The notes beneath the pieces are model-generated. The model saw only the letters and a list, made by a program, of their open reading frames with translations, had not been told where the DNA came from and did not search any database. A stretch of DNA of 64,000 nucleotides from Geobacteraceae bacterium (lineage in GTDB: Bacteria; Desulfobacterota; Desulfuromonadia; Geobacterales; Pseudopelobacteraceae): the NCBI GenBank assembly GCA_027404165.1, contig DAHZCG010000004.1, forward strand, positions 62,001 through 126,000. The letters run 5' to 3'. This document shows, in pieces, positions 54,425 through 63,069 of the stretch (positions within the stretch are counted from its first letter, which is position 1; the number at the start of each line of letters is the position of its first letter). The position numbers and the translations under genes were made by a program.

Positions 54425-56600
54425 AGACAATATCCTTCGTAGTTTGTTCAGGTAGGCCGCCAACAGCGGTGGCGAGAGCTGTTTCATCATCGAGAAGTGA
54501 TGTTCGAATGAGATGGAGCGAAGTCCACATACGGTGCAGGATATCCCTTTCATGCGGGGCACGTGACTCCAACCCCATTTCATGCTGGATTGCGTTAATG
54601 GTCACCGTTACACTATCAAGGGCATCGTCGCGGTGACGGGCGGAAAGCCGGCTGAAAAGGCGTGCCGTCGACCGGATGCTTTCCTGTACCCTGTCCGACA
54701 CATGGTGAGGCATCTGCATCATGGCCGTATCTTCCCGCACATGAATCACGGCGCGGCCGATCTCTCTGACCGAAAATAGCCAGGCGACAAGCCGCTGGTT
54801 TTGATCATCTGCCAGGTGCCTGGTTGATTCCAGCCTGTGCAGCAGGTCGTAGGTACCGCTTTCAAAACGGTTAATAAGGCCCGGAATCGGATCAAAACAG
54901 GCCGTGACTACCTGTCTGCGGATTTGACCGGCCAGACGGCGCTTGTACCAGGCTCCGGTGGCAGGCACCAGGGTCATGAATACCAATCCTGCTATTGCCG
55001 TACCTAATAGCGCAGCGGAACCTTCATTTATAACTCCAATAGGGTTGGATACCATGGGATTCGACGGGGAAAGCATTGCACAGAAAAAGACCACGTAACC
55101 GGTACCGATGGCGATCCATCTGGGATAGGTGATGATGTAGGACCCGACCATTAAAAAGGGAAGGAGTGACGCACCGAAAAGTAGGAACCCGTCCAGCAGC
55201 GGCATGATGAGGCACGCAAACAGGACTGCGGAGACATACCCTGACCCGTGCCCCATGGTCATATGCCGTACCCCGCGGTATTGGTCAGGGGTGGACCCGA
55301 ACAGAGCGCTCGTGACTGCCACAAAACTGAGGGCACTGGCACCATAGGGCCACGCAGAGGCAATCCAGAACACACTGACCAGCAGAATTGAGACAAAAGC
55401 CTTTCCCCCGGCCAAAAGCGCAACAACCGGGTCGGTGTGCGTTGCAAAACAGATGTCGTCCGGCGACTTTGGCCCCTGATCATTATCCGGCAGGTTTGCA
55501 TAGGATCGTGTGTAGGCATGCAATTCGCGCAGGAAGCGGTGCAAAAGTTCAATCGCCGTTTCGAAATCCACCGCATTTTGGGGGTCGCTGAGGGACGGAT
55601 TATTCTTTTTCAACGCCGTTATTTTTCGCGAGAGAATTGCCCGGAATGCGGCAAGGCGACGGGCGCTCATACGCGCCGCTTCGGCACTGCGCGGAGATGC
55701 TCCGGTCGTTGCAAGTGTTTGTCCCAGTGAAGCGTACAGTTCAGTGAGCGCCTCCCCAGCCGGCGCGGCATTTTTTGTCAGCCGATTCATGATCTGGTGA
55801 AAGGAATAGAAGGTGGTTGATGCCGCCATAAATTCGCTATTGAGTTTTCGCAGCTTCAGGTCGCGGCAACGAACTTCCGAATCTTCCAGAACGGCTACGC
55901 TCCGTATGGATTCGAGGACAAGCACATTGCCGACCAGCTTCAACTGCATGGCTTCCAGTTCCGTGCGGCTTGCCGTACCGGAAAGCGATGCGCGCACGAA
56001 AGCCATGAAATCCGCATAGCGGTTTTGTATGTTGCTCTTTATCTGATCGGAAAGACGACGCGGAAGAATAATGTCGCTGACCACGCCGGCGCACAGAATG
56101 CCGAGTGTTACTTCCGAGAGTCTGGTAATCGCAAGCGAAAAGAATGCATGGGGCTGCGGCGCGGCCGCTAACCCGGCAAGGGCGGCCGAATATCCGGCAA
56201 GTACGAATCCGTATGATTTGAAGTCGCGAAAAAATGCGGCGCCAGCTGTACAGAAACCTACCCACAGCGCCAATCCGAGCAGAAACAGCACCGGTTCCTG
56301 TGCGCACAGGCTGATGAGCAGAAGGCTTACTGTGATGCCCCCCAGCGTACCGCCGATACGATAGAGACTTTTCGTCAGGATCATTCCCGTTTGAGGGCGC
56401 ATGACAATAAAGACCGTTATCATCGCCAACCGCGGCTGTTCAAGCTGAAAGCGCATCGACAGCCACATGGCCAGAAGTGCTGCTAAAGCGGACTTAAAAA
56501 CAAATATCCATCGCCACCCTTCCGTTTTACCCCATAGAGCGGTTTCTCGCTTCAGTGCGGACAGCCAGGGTGCCGTAGCACATGAATTGGAAAGACTCAT
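54414..56600 (-). CDS. FUSC-family (AaeB-like) efflux permease
   Basis: 728 residues, start ATG 56600 overlapping the stop of the outer-membrane gene (ATGA). Two membrane bundles of about six helices (roughly 30-180 and 390-540), each followed by a cytoplasmic helical region: MRFQLEQPRLAMITVFIVM, GGTLGGITVSLLL in the first and FVAVTSALFGSTPDQYRG, LLGTAIAGLVFM in the second. The family expels aromatic carboxylic acids such as p-hydroxybenzoate or fusaric acid. Together with HlyD and NodT it builds a tripartite pump across both membranes. Confidence 0.9.
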   Translation of the reverse strand: MSLSNSCATAPWLSALKRETALWGKTEGWRWIFVFKSALAALLAMWLSMRFQLEQPRLAMITVFIVMRPQTGMILTKSLYRIGGTLGGITVSLLLISLCAQEPVLFLLGLALWVGFCTAGAAFFRDFKSYGFVLAGYSAALAGLAAAPQPHAFFSLAITRLSEVTLGILCAGVVSDIILPRRLSDQIKSNIQNRYADFMAFVRASLSGTASRTELEAMQLKLVGNVLVLESIRSVAVLEDSEVRCRDLKLRKLNSEFMAASTTFYSFHQIMNRLTKNAAPAGEALTELYASLGQTLATTGASPRSAEAARMSARRLAAFRAILSRKITALKKNNPSLSDPQNAVDFETAIELLHRFLRELHAYTRSYANLPDNDQGPKSPDDICFATHTDPVVALLAGGKAFVSILLVSVFWIASAWPYGASALSFVAVTSALFGSTPDQYRGVRHMTMGHGSGYVSAVLFACLIMPLLDGFLLFGASLLPFLMVGSYIITYPRWIAIGTGYVVFFCAMLSPSNPMVSNPIGVINEGSAALLGTAIAGLVFMTLVPATGAWYKRRLAGQIRRQVVTACFDPIPGLINRFESGTYDLLHRLESTRHLADDQNQRLVAWLFSVREIGRAVIHVREDTAMMQMPHHVSDRVQESIRSTARLFSRLSARHRDDALDSVTVTINAIQHEMGLESRAPHERDILHRMWTSLHLIRTSLLDDETALATAVGGLPEQTTKDIVYAA

Positions 56601-58090
56601 AACGGCCGCTCTGACCCGGGGTGCGTTACCGGCACACCACCACCGAGGGCCTGCATCAGGCCGGCATAGGCATCAAGGAAATGCGCCTCAACCTGCACTT
56701 TTTGCTGAGTCTCCAGCAGGGTCTGATTCTGCGCATTGAGGACGATCAGATAATCGGTAAGCCCTGCCCGAAAGCTTTTCAAAGCAATGTCATAGGCCCG
56801 CTTGGCCAGTGCTTTGGCTTCATTGACTTGGGTTCGTTGCTTACCCAGTGAGCGCAGCGTCACAATCTGATCGGCAACATTGTTCATTGCTCGGATCACC
56901 GTGTCATTATACGATTCAACCGCAATATCGTAGTCAGCGGTTGAGGCGCCCAGCTGGCTCCGCAGCCGTCCCCCCTCAAATATCGGCAGAGATATTGCCG
57001 GGCCGAAACCAGCTATCAGCGATCCCGGCGACAGAAACTGGGCGAAACCAAGGGATTGCAGCCCTGTAAACGCATTCAGGTTGATATTCGGATAAAATGC
57101 CGCCTTGGCCACACCAATACTCTTGCCGGCCGCTTCCACTCTCCACCGCTGAGCTACCACGTCAGGGCGACGCCCCAGGAGGTCTGCAGGGAGGAGATCA
57201 GGCAGCTGTGCCGGCAGGTCAAAACGAAGGGAAGGACGGCGAATCTGTTCACCATCGCCAGGGCCTTTGCCGGTAAGGGCACTCAGCTGATTGTGCAGCA
57301 ACTCGATGGACGCGGACATCCTCTCGATCTCCGCATGTGCCGCTGGCAACGGCGCCTCTGCCTGGCTCAGGTCGAGCTCGGTTGCAAGCCCCGCCGCAAA
57401 GCGCTTCCGCGTAATATCAAAGATCTCCTGTCGTTGTTTCAAGGTTGCCTGAGCGGTTTCCTCCAGCATGCACTGGAGTGACAACTGAACATAAATCCTG
57501 ACCACCGTCGTTTCAAGGGCAAGTAGGACCTCTTGTGCCTCGGCGGCTGTCACCTGTACGGAGTCCAGCGCTGCGGCAAGAACACTGCGGTTCTTCCCCC
57601 AAAGGTCAAGATCGCAGGCAATGTCGATCGTCGCGATGTTGTTCCAGGCCCAGTTCCCTGCATACGGCGCTTTTACAAAGTGATGCTCGGTGAACCGCTG
57701 TTCGCTGAAGGATGCACCCCCCTCGATGGTGGGTAGCAATGCCGCTGAAGCGACACCTCTGAGCGCCTGTACTTTAGCAATGCGAGCTTGCGCAATACGC
57801 ATGGTCGGGTTTCCCGACGTCGCCTCAATTACCAGCCGGTCCAACTGCGGGTCACCATACGCTTTCCACCACTGTTGTGATGGCCATGAGGCTGCCGAAG
57901 GTGACTCCGGCTTAAGTATATGGCCGCCATTCAGGTGATTAGCATCAAGCAGGAGAGAATGGGGCGAAATAGCAGCCGGGAAACTGGCACAGCCGCCGAG
58001 AAAAAGCATCGACCCGATTTTCAGAAAACCACACAATTTAATTTTTATCAGATCGAAAGACAGAACGAACTCCTGTGCGTTTTTATGCAC
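56597..58090 (-). CDS. NodT-type outer-membrane efflux lipoprotein
   Basis: 497 residues in the longest form from GTG 58090; the start is uncertain, as no ribosome site precedes it and a TTG further in would give a shorter signal. Lipobox LFLGGCASFP (Cys about 34) and the TolC-like repeat typical of NodT: QWWKAYGDPQLDRLVIEA, ERQ-like FSEQRFTEHHF, RRPDVVAQRWRVEAAGKSIGVAKAAFYPNI, AINLPIF-like AISLPIFEGGRLRSQL. Outer-membrane duct of the tripartite pump. Directly follows the MarR gene (18 bp). Confidence 0.9.
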   Translation of the reverse strand: MHKNAQEFVLSFDLIKIKLCGFLKIGSMLFLGGCASFPAAISPHSLLLDANHLNGGHILKPESPSAASWPSQQWWKAYGDPQLDRLVIEATSGNPTMRIAQARIAKVQALRGVASAALLPTIEGGASFSEQRFTEHHFVKAPYAGNWAWNNIATIDIACDLDLWGKNRSVLAAALDSVQVTAAEAQEVLLALETTVVRIYVQLSLQCMLEETAQATLKQRQEIFDITRKRFAAGLATELDLSQAEAPLPAAHAEIERMSASIELLHNQLSALTGKGPGDGEQIRRPSLRFDLPAQLPDLLPADLLGRRPDVVAQRWRVEAAGKSIGVAKAAFYPNINLNAFTGLQSLGFAQFLSPGSLIAGFGPAISLPIFEGGRLRSQLGASTADYDIAVESYNDTVIRAMNNVADQIVTLRSLGKQRTQVNEAKALAKRAYDIALKSFRAGLTDYLIVLNAQNQTLLETQQKVQVEAHFLDAYAGLMQALGGGVPVTHPGSERPL

Positions 58091-58108
58091 GCTGCAGATT
58101 GCACAGTT

Positions 58109-58573
58109 TTACTTTTTAACCCGTTTCCGGGCGTCATTTACTGTTGCCTCCAGGGTCAGGACAAACCGTCCGAACTGTGCAATTTCAGCGTCGTTAAAGG
58201 GACTTAAAAGCTTATTTTCAAGGAGTGTTACGATTTCCCGGATGCGGGCTACGATCAGTCGGCCCTCCGGAGTCAGACAGAGAAGCTTTGCACGGCGGTC
58301 CGTACCATCTTCCGACCGCTGGATCAACCCCTTGGTTACCAAGGTATCGATAAGGCGGACGAGGGAAGGCCCTTCAATGCCGACCGATGCCGCCAGGTCT
58401 TTCTGGCGAACACCGTCACCCAGAAGGTGCAGGTGCAAGAGGGGGCGCCAGGTGGCATCCGTCAGCCCGGCAGCTTGAAATTCATGGTCAAGCGTCTGGC
58501 GCCAGCGCCGTGTCAAGAGACCAATATGGTAGAGGAGAGTGTTGCGGTCGATATTTCCGATATTATTGCCCAT
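58109..58573 (-). CDS. MarR/SlyA-family regulator of the efflux operon
   Basis: 154 residues, start ATG 58573. Winged HTH: LTDATWRPLLHLHLLGDGVRQKDLAASVGIEGPSLVRLIDTLV (about 37-80), then the wing RSEDGTDRRAKLLCLTPEG with the conserved Asp-Arg-Arg, flanked by dimerisation helices. MarR proteins of this kind repress the pump gene beside them until an aromatic acid binds. First gene of the five- or six-gene operon with NodT, FUSC, DUF1656 and HlyD, so it is probably autoregulated through the site at 58583-58594. Confidence 0.92.
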   Translation of the reverse strand: MGNNIGNIDRNTLLYHIGLLTRRWRQTLDHEFQAAGLTDATWRPLLHLHLLGDGVRQKDLAASVGIEGPSLVRLIDTLVTKGLIQRSEDGTDRRAKLLCLTPEGRLIVARIREIVTLLENKLLSPFNDAEIAQFGRFVLTLEATVNDARKRVKK

Positions 58574-58582
58574 GAAAGATAG

Positions 58583-58594
58583 ATAGCATACTAA
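58583..58594 (-). promoter_or_regulatory. SlyA/MarR-type operator candidate
   Basis: Minus strand TTAGTATGCTAT matches the SlyA consensus TTAGCAAGCTAA at 9 of 12 positions and lies 9 bp upstream of the MarR ATG; a wider GCATA/TATGC repeat (58586-58590, 58602-58606) surrounds it. Likely binding site for the MarR protein. Confidence 0.5.
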
Positions 58595-58606
58595 CTATTA
58601 TTATGC

Positions 58607-59108
58607 AATATATTTTTGATGGTGTTGTTTTGGATTGTTAACTTGCGAGATATACGTGATAAATCTATATAGCGCCCAATTTGGGCAGAATTCGGTAGAC
58701 TGAATTAGGATATAGTCAGTATGCGGACAAATCCAGGCACTGGCGGGAGACTATAATAAACGACTGGGGTTCCTACGATTGTTGCAGTTTCTCTTTCAAT
58801 CAATATCATTAAGCTTTCTCATCAGAATTGTTGGTTGAAAGTATTTTTGAAGTATTCAGACGTGTAAACAGGGAGATACCCAAAATATGCAACAAACTGG
58901 AAGGGCATAGGCGCAACCATTTATCGATTTATCGTCAGCACATAGGACTGATCACATAATGCCCAAACCTAGAAGCAAAGATGTGCTATTTAAGCCTTGT
59001 CCTTATAGCTTATAGCTAAGTCATTTTAACTATCTTTATTTTACTTTCTGGCATAACGTAAATCTGTTTTTTGTGTGCTTAAATTTTAGTCAAGTAAAAG
59101 GAGGATGT
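58607..59108. other. Intergenic region between the MarR and OmpA genes
   Basis: About 500 bp, AT-rich, without a supported gene. It contains a 13-bp palindrome, GCCCAATTTGGGC (near 58674-58687), that could be a regulatory site, and the divergent promoters of the efflux and OmpA genes, which I could not place with certainty. Confidence 0.5.
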
Positions 59109-60566
59109 ATGAAAAAGAAACTTGTTGCATTGATACTGTCCAGCGCAGTCCTGAGTATCACGGCGGCTCCCGCTATCGCCGGTGAGAGAGATGGAGCGTT
59201 TTCCATTTCGCCTTTTGTCGGTGGTTACACCTTCGACGGTGTTCAGCATCTGGAAACCGCGCCTGTGTTTGGATTGCGCCTCGGGTACGATCTGACAAAG
59301 AACTGGGGCGCTGAAGCGGTTGGTGATTACCTGGCGACAGATGGGACTCGCTCGGAAAGAAGCATTAACGCATTATCCTATCGTCTGGATGTACTCTATA
59401 ACTTCATGCCAGACGGACCGCTGGTGCCCTACCTTGCTGTGGGCGGCGGTGGCATTACAGCCGGTCATGGATCTAATTTCCAGGCTGGTGGCAGCAACAC
59501 CAGCGCAACTGCCAATGTAGGCGGGGGACTCAAGTACTTCCTGACCGACTCGATTGCATTGCGCGGCGATGCCCGTCAGTTGTTTGTTTTTGAAAATCCT
59601 AATAGCCCTAAATACAACTGGGAATACACTGCAGGGCTCACCTTCCTCTTGGGTGGCAAGCAAGCGGCAGCTCCTGCTCCGGTTCAGCCGCCACCGGCTC
59701 CAGCTGCCCCAACAAGCAGCCTTGATGTAGCGCCTGGTTCGATCACAAAAGGGGAAACGGCCACTCTCAGCTGGACTTCCCAAAACGCCACAAACTGCGA
59801 TATCAAGCCGAATATCGGGTCGGTAAAACCCCAGGGGAGCATGACCATCACACCTTCGTCCGACACCACCTATAGCCTGTCGTGCAATGGCCCTGGCGGC
59901 ACATCGAACAGCTCCGCGAATATTGCAGTTGCTGCTCCGCCACTGCCGAAAGCCCCGACAAGCAGCCTGTCGGCAACCCCTGCCTCCATAACAAAGGGTG
60001 AATCAGCCACGCTCAACTGGACATCACAAAATACCTCGAAGTGTGCTATTCAACCTGTTATCGGCTCCGTCCAGACGCAGGGTAGTATGAGCACCACACC
60101 CGCAGAAAACACCTCCTACACATTGACCTGCGAAGGCGCAGGCGGAGTTACTACAAGTGTGGCCAACGTAGCCGTTATTGTCCCTCCACCGGTAGAAATT
60201 CCGAAAGCCGCCGCCAAGCTCTGCAGCCCAACAGTAATCGATATCCAGTTTGATACCAACAAGTCCAACATCAAACCCCAGTATAAAAATGAGTTGAAAA
60301 CACTGGCCGATTTCCTCAAGGAATTCCCGAACGCCAAAGGGGTTATCGAAGGACATACCGACAATGTTGGCAACAAGGCGAGCAACATGAAGCTCTCACA
60401 GCGGCGTGCTGATAGCGTTCGTAGCTACCTCATCAAGACTTTCGGAATTGCACCTGAGCGTATCAAAGCTGAGGGTTATGGCCCTACCAAGCCTGTGGCC
60501 GACAACAAGACCAAGGAAGGCAAGGCTAAAAACCGCCGTATTGAAGCTAACTTCATCTGTGAGTAA
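59109..60566 (+). CDS. OmpA-family protein with barrel, two Ig-like repeats and peptidoglycan domain
   Basis: 485 residues from ATG 59109 behind AAAAGGAGGATGT; signal peptide ends ITAAPAIAG. An eight-strand OmpA barrel (about 24-185; ISPFVGGYTFDG to YTAGLTFLLGG), a Pro/Ala linker, then two tandem copies of a 70-residue Ig-like unit starting PTSSLDVAPGSITKGETATL and PTSSLSATPASITKGESATL, each with one Cys pair, and a C-terminal OmpA domain (VIDIQFDTNKSNIKP, EGHTDNVGNKASNMKLSQRR, NRRIEANF) that binds peptidoglycan. Structural envelope protein; the duplicated Ig units lengthen the reach across the periplasm. Confidence 0.92.
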   Translation: MKKKLVALILSSAVLSITAAPAIAGERDGAFSISPFVGGYTFDGVQHLETAPVFGLRLGYDLTKNWGAEAVGDYLATDGTRSERSINALSYRLDVLYNFMPDGPLVPYLAVGGGGITAGHGSNFQAGGSNTSATANVGGGLKYFLTDSIALRGDARQLFVFENPNSPKYNWEYTAGLTFLLGGKQAAAPAPVQPPPAPAAPTSSLDVAPGSITKGETATLSWTSQNATNCDIKPNIGSVKPQGSMTITPSSDTTYSLSCNGPGGTSNSSANIAVAAPPLPKAPTSSLSATPASITKGESATLNWTSQNTSKCAIQPVIGSVQTQGSMSTTPAENTSYTLTCEGAGGVTTSVANVAVIVPPPVEIPKAAAKLCSPTVIDIQFDTNKSNIKPQYKNELKTLADFLKEFPNAKGVIEGHTDNVGNKASNMKLSQRRADSVRSYLIKTFGIAPERIKAEGYGPTKPVADNKTKEGKAKNRRIEANFICE

Positions 60567-60660
60567 ACGTTTGATATAGCTTGAAGTAACAGGCCATACC
60601 GAAATATATGAGATAACGATGTTCATTTTACTAAGAAAATTCAAATACGGGGGATTTGCA

Positions 60661-61029
60661 ATGAAAAAAGAATTATCTGCTCTGGTTGCCGCTCTGGTTG
60701 CGGTTTCTTTCTCTAGCGTGTTATTTGCTGCTGAACCAGCGGGACAATATTCACCAGCCTCGGATCTGCTTAAAAAGGAGCAGACACTGAAAGATAAAGC
60801 ATCGACAAAAGAAGGGATCATCAAGGATAAGATGCTAAAGAAACAAGCTGAAATTCAGCAGAAAAAGAAAAAACAGGAAGAAAAGGCTCTTGAAGCAAAG
60901 ACAAAGAAGAACAAAGCAAAAGAGGCTCTTAAAAAGAAGAAAGAGAAGACCTCCAAGGATGTGAAGGAAATCAAGAATCAGACGAACAAGGATTTCAACG
61001 ACATCAAGGGCCTTAAGGACGTTAAATAG
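60661..61029 (+). CDS. Secreted Lys-rich coiled-coil protein
   Basis: 122 residues from ATG 60661 behind GGGGGATTTGCA. Signal peptide MKKELSALVAALVAVSFSSV and FAAEP, then a highly charged helix, more than a third Lys, with long runs such as KKKKQEEKALEAKTKKNKA. It lacks cysteines and conserved motifs. Probably a long periplasmic helix, in the manner of Lpp-like or histone-like spacers, with affinity for anionic polymers. It follows the OmpA-family gene by 95 bp and precedes a strong terminator. Confidence 0.7.
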   Translation: MKKELSALVAALVAVSFSSVLFAAEPAGQYSPASDLLKKEQTLKDKASTKEGIIKDKMLKKQAEIQQKKKKQEEKALEAKTKKNKAKEALKKKKEKTSKDVKEIKNQTNKDFNDIKGLKDVK

Positions 61030-61084
61030 TCACGGCTCATCCTAAAGAGAGAACGTCAATTTGTAGGGACAGTTTTAGTACAAT

Positions 61085-61111
61085 AGGCCCCCCGGCAAAA
61101 CCGGGGGGCCT
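61085..61111. terminator. Strong bidirectional terminator
   Basis: AGGCCCCCCGG (61085-61095) pairs perfectly with CCGGGGGGCCT (61101-61111) around CAAAA. Lies 56 bp after the Lys-rich gene and before the convergent YidB-like gene. The T-run on the plus side is weak (TCAAACGTTTTA). Confidence 0.85.
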
Positions 61112-61217
61112 CAAACGTTTTACAGTTCCGGGATAATGTGGAAACTCCCAGCTGAGAACCGCTCAAAGTTTACGTGATCAAGTTGAGCTGCCCCTTTGCT
61201 ATCCGGATGAATCATGT

Positions 61218-61628
61218 TCAGGATAATTTGCTCTTAAAAAACTCCAGCCCTTTTTCCAGCACCCCACCTTCCGGGATGACGCCATCCGGAGTGAGTTTGT
61301 CGATTAATCCGGGGAGATGCTGGGCAAGCATGGAACTCACCTCAGAACGGGATAATCCAGCCTTTGCAGCAAGGTTCTGAATCGTTTCACTGCCAATAAC
61401 ATTATTGATCTGGTCAGCGTCGATAGGCTGATTTTCGCCTGTCCCGACCCACGATGAAACAATATCTTCCAGTCCCCTATCCTTGAATGATTGGACCAGT
61501 CCGCTTAACCCGCCCGACTGGTTACTTGAAAGCATATTCACAAAACTGCTCAAAAGCTCCGAGCTTTGCCCTTCAGCACCGCCAAAGATGCCTTGAGCCT
61601 TGCTGGCTAATTCGTCAAATAGTCCCAT
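61218..61628 (-). CDS. YidB-like DUF937 protein
   Basis: 136 residues, start ATG 61628 behind GAGGAGTTTACT. YidB-type: MGLFDELASKAQGIFGG, then GGLSGLVQSFKDRGLEDIVSSWVGTGENQPI and IDADQINNVIG, ending in a helical domain SRSEVSSMLAQHLPGLIDKL and FFKSKL. Soluble, no signal peptide. Found widely; linked in E. coli to stress or membrane state without a defined reaction. 46 bp downstream of the helix-hairpin-helix gene. Confidence 0.85.
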   Translation of the reverse strand: MGLFDELASKAQGIFGGAEGQSSELLSSFVNMLSSNQSGGLSGLVQSFKDRGLEDIVSSWVGTGENQPIDADQINNVIGSETIQNLAAKAGLSRSEVSSMLAQHLPGLIDKLTPDGVIPEGGVLEKGLEFFKSKLS

Positions 61629-61673
61629 AGTAAACTCCTCAGTTGTCTTTGATTGTGCATTAAGTTATCTCGT

Positions 61674-62234
61674 TCACTTCTGTAACCCCTTCTTAGCTTC
61701 GCGATATCCCGCCTTTACAGCTTCAGCTTCTGACATGTAGCTTCCCTGCTTCGTCTTACCGTACCAAGAGCTGCCGAATCGATGAAATATCTTTGAATCA
61801 GGGTTCACCCATACCATATTCTTGTCGGCGGGAGGTTGCTGAACTGTCCTGGCGGGCTTGGCTGTTGTGGTCGCCGCCTTGGGTGCCACTGTTTTTGGAG
61901 TTGCGGCAGAAGCGGCACCGGTTGTTACAAGAGGCGTCAGCTTTTCGATGTTCTTGGCAGAAACGCCAGCCTTGGCAAGACCGGCCGGCGAGGTATAGGG
62001 TCTTCCGGCAATGATTTTTTTTGCTGTAGCAGGGCCAACGCCGGGCAGCTTCTCCAGGTCAGCCTGCGAAGCACTATTAAGATCGACTTTTTTGCCGGAT
62101 GGCTGGTTTAGCTCCGCCTTAGGCTTTGCAGGAGCCGAGGGCTTGGGTGCTGCACTGGCACCGTTTGGTGAGAGTGCAAAAGCTAAGGTTACTGATGCCA
62201 GGATCAACAGACCTTTGGTCAGACTTTTTTTCAT
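61674..62234 (-). CDS. Secreted helix-hairpin-helix (ComEA-like) protein
   Basis: 186 residues from ATG 62234 behind ATGGAGG. Signal peptide MKKSLTKGLLILASVTLAFA, a Pro/Ala/Lys-rich linker, then the ComEA-type HhH repeat (about 48-105): KVDLNSASQADLEKLPGVGPATAKKIIAGR and SPAGLAKAGVSAKNIEKLTP. The C-terminal 45 residues (WVNPDSKIFHRFGSSWYGKT and KQGSYMSEAEAVKAGYREAK) form the small sunset-type motif. It may bind DNA at the cell surface; competence is not implied without further genes. Confidence 0.8.
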   Translation of the reverse strand: MKKSLTKGLLILASVTLAFALSPNGASAAPKPSAPAKPKAELNQPSGKKVDLNSASQADLEKLPGVGPATAKKIIAGRPYTSPAGLAKAGVSAKNIEKLTPLVTTGAASAATPKTVAPKAATTTAKPARTVQQPPADKNMVWVNPDSKIFHRFGSSWYGKTKQGSYMSEAEAVKAGYREAKKGLQK

Positions 62235-62266
62235 TGGAAACCTCCATAAAGCTTGGTCAAATAGGG

Positions 62267-62294
62267 ACCGGGGAAGCCGCACGACTTCCCCGGT
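62267..62294 (-). terminator. Hairpin between the small secreted protein and the HhH gene
   Basis: ACCGGGGAAG (62267-62276) pairs perfectly with CTTCCCCGGT (62285-62294). It sits 30 bp after the stop of the 62324 gene in transcription direction. No clear T-run, so partial read-through is possible. Confidence 0.6.
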
Positions 62295-62323
62295 TCGCCC
62301 CCGGCACGGGCTTTTAATAGTTT

Positions 62324-62605
62324 TTACTTCTTCTTGGCAGCCTTGGCAGCACTCTTAACATCGATGGAAGCGGCTTTCATGGTGTACGTAACCGTCACCT
62401 TGCTACCTACTTTGAGATCGCCGGTTGTCTTTGTATCTTTATCCCTTGCTATCTCCCACTTCTCTTTTCCTTTCTGGACAACAACCATGTTGTCTTTCAT
62501 TTCCAAAACCGGCCCGGTCACCTGATAGGTCCTGGTGGGTGCGCCGGCAAAGGCGCTTGATGCTGCAAGCAGTGTGAGTCCGGCTAACGTGGCGGTAAAT
62601 TTCAT
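62324..62605 (-). CDS. Small secreted protein of unknown function
   Basis: 93 residues, start ATG 62605 behind AAGGAGGTCACAC. Signal peptide MKFTATLAGLTLLAASSAFA, then a small beta-rich domain (RTYQVTGPVLEMKDNMVVVQ, KWEIARD, VGSKVTVTYTMKA) that looks like an OB- or SH3-like barrel, followed by a Lys/Ala tail. No catalytic motif. Probably a periplasmic binding or scaffolding protein. Confidence 0.7.
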   Translation of the reverse strand: MKFTATLAGLTLLAASSAFAGAPTRTYQVTGPVLEMKDNMVVVQKGKEKWEIARDKDTKTTGDLKVGSKVTVTYTMKAASIDVKSAAKAAKKK

Positions 62606-62633
62606 GTGTGACCTCCTTGTTTGGTGTGATAAA

Positions 62634-63035
62634 TCATTTTTGTTTGAGTAAATCCCGAATTTCCGCGAGCAACACCTCTTGATTGGGTGGTGCAGCCGGT
62701 GCCGCAGGTGCTTCTGCCTCTTTTCTCTTGAGTGAGTTCATGCCCTTTACTGCCATAAATATTGCAAAGGCAATGATTATGAAATCTATAATCGTCTGCA
62801 GAAATTTTCCGTAGCTGATTACCACCGCCGGCTTTTTATCAATGGCTTCCTGGACAATAATTGATAAATTTGAAAAATCTACGCCGCCCATTGCGACACC
62901 TATTGGCGGCATGATCACATCGCCAACGAGGGATGTAATTATCTTGCCAAATGCACCGCCGATGATAATGCCTACCGCCATGTCAACAACATTTCCCTTT
63001 ACTGCGAACTCCTTGAACTCTTTAAGCATGCCCAT
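62634..63035 (-). CDS. mscL: Large-conductance mechanosensitive channel
   Basis: 133 residues, normal MscL length, start ATG 63035 behind CAGGAGG. N-terminal [30 protein letters not shown] with TM1 (the Gly-rich pore helix), the periplasmic loop, TM2 [20 protein letters not shown], and the C-terminal helix [14 protein letters not shown]. Homopentamer releasing solutes at osmotic downshock. 28 bp upstream of the small secreted protein gene. Confidence 0.96.
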   Translation of the reverse strand: MGMLKEFKEFAVKGNVVDMAVGIIIGGAFGKIITSLVGDVIMPPIGVAMGGVDFSNLSIIVQEAIDKKPAVVISYGKFLQTIIDFIIIAFAIFMAVKGMNSLKRKEAEAPAAPAAPPNQEVLLAEIRDLLKQK

Positions 63036-63069
63036 GATGACACCCTCCTGGTGAATTTATTTTTTCGGT

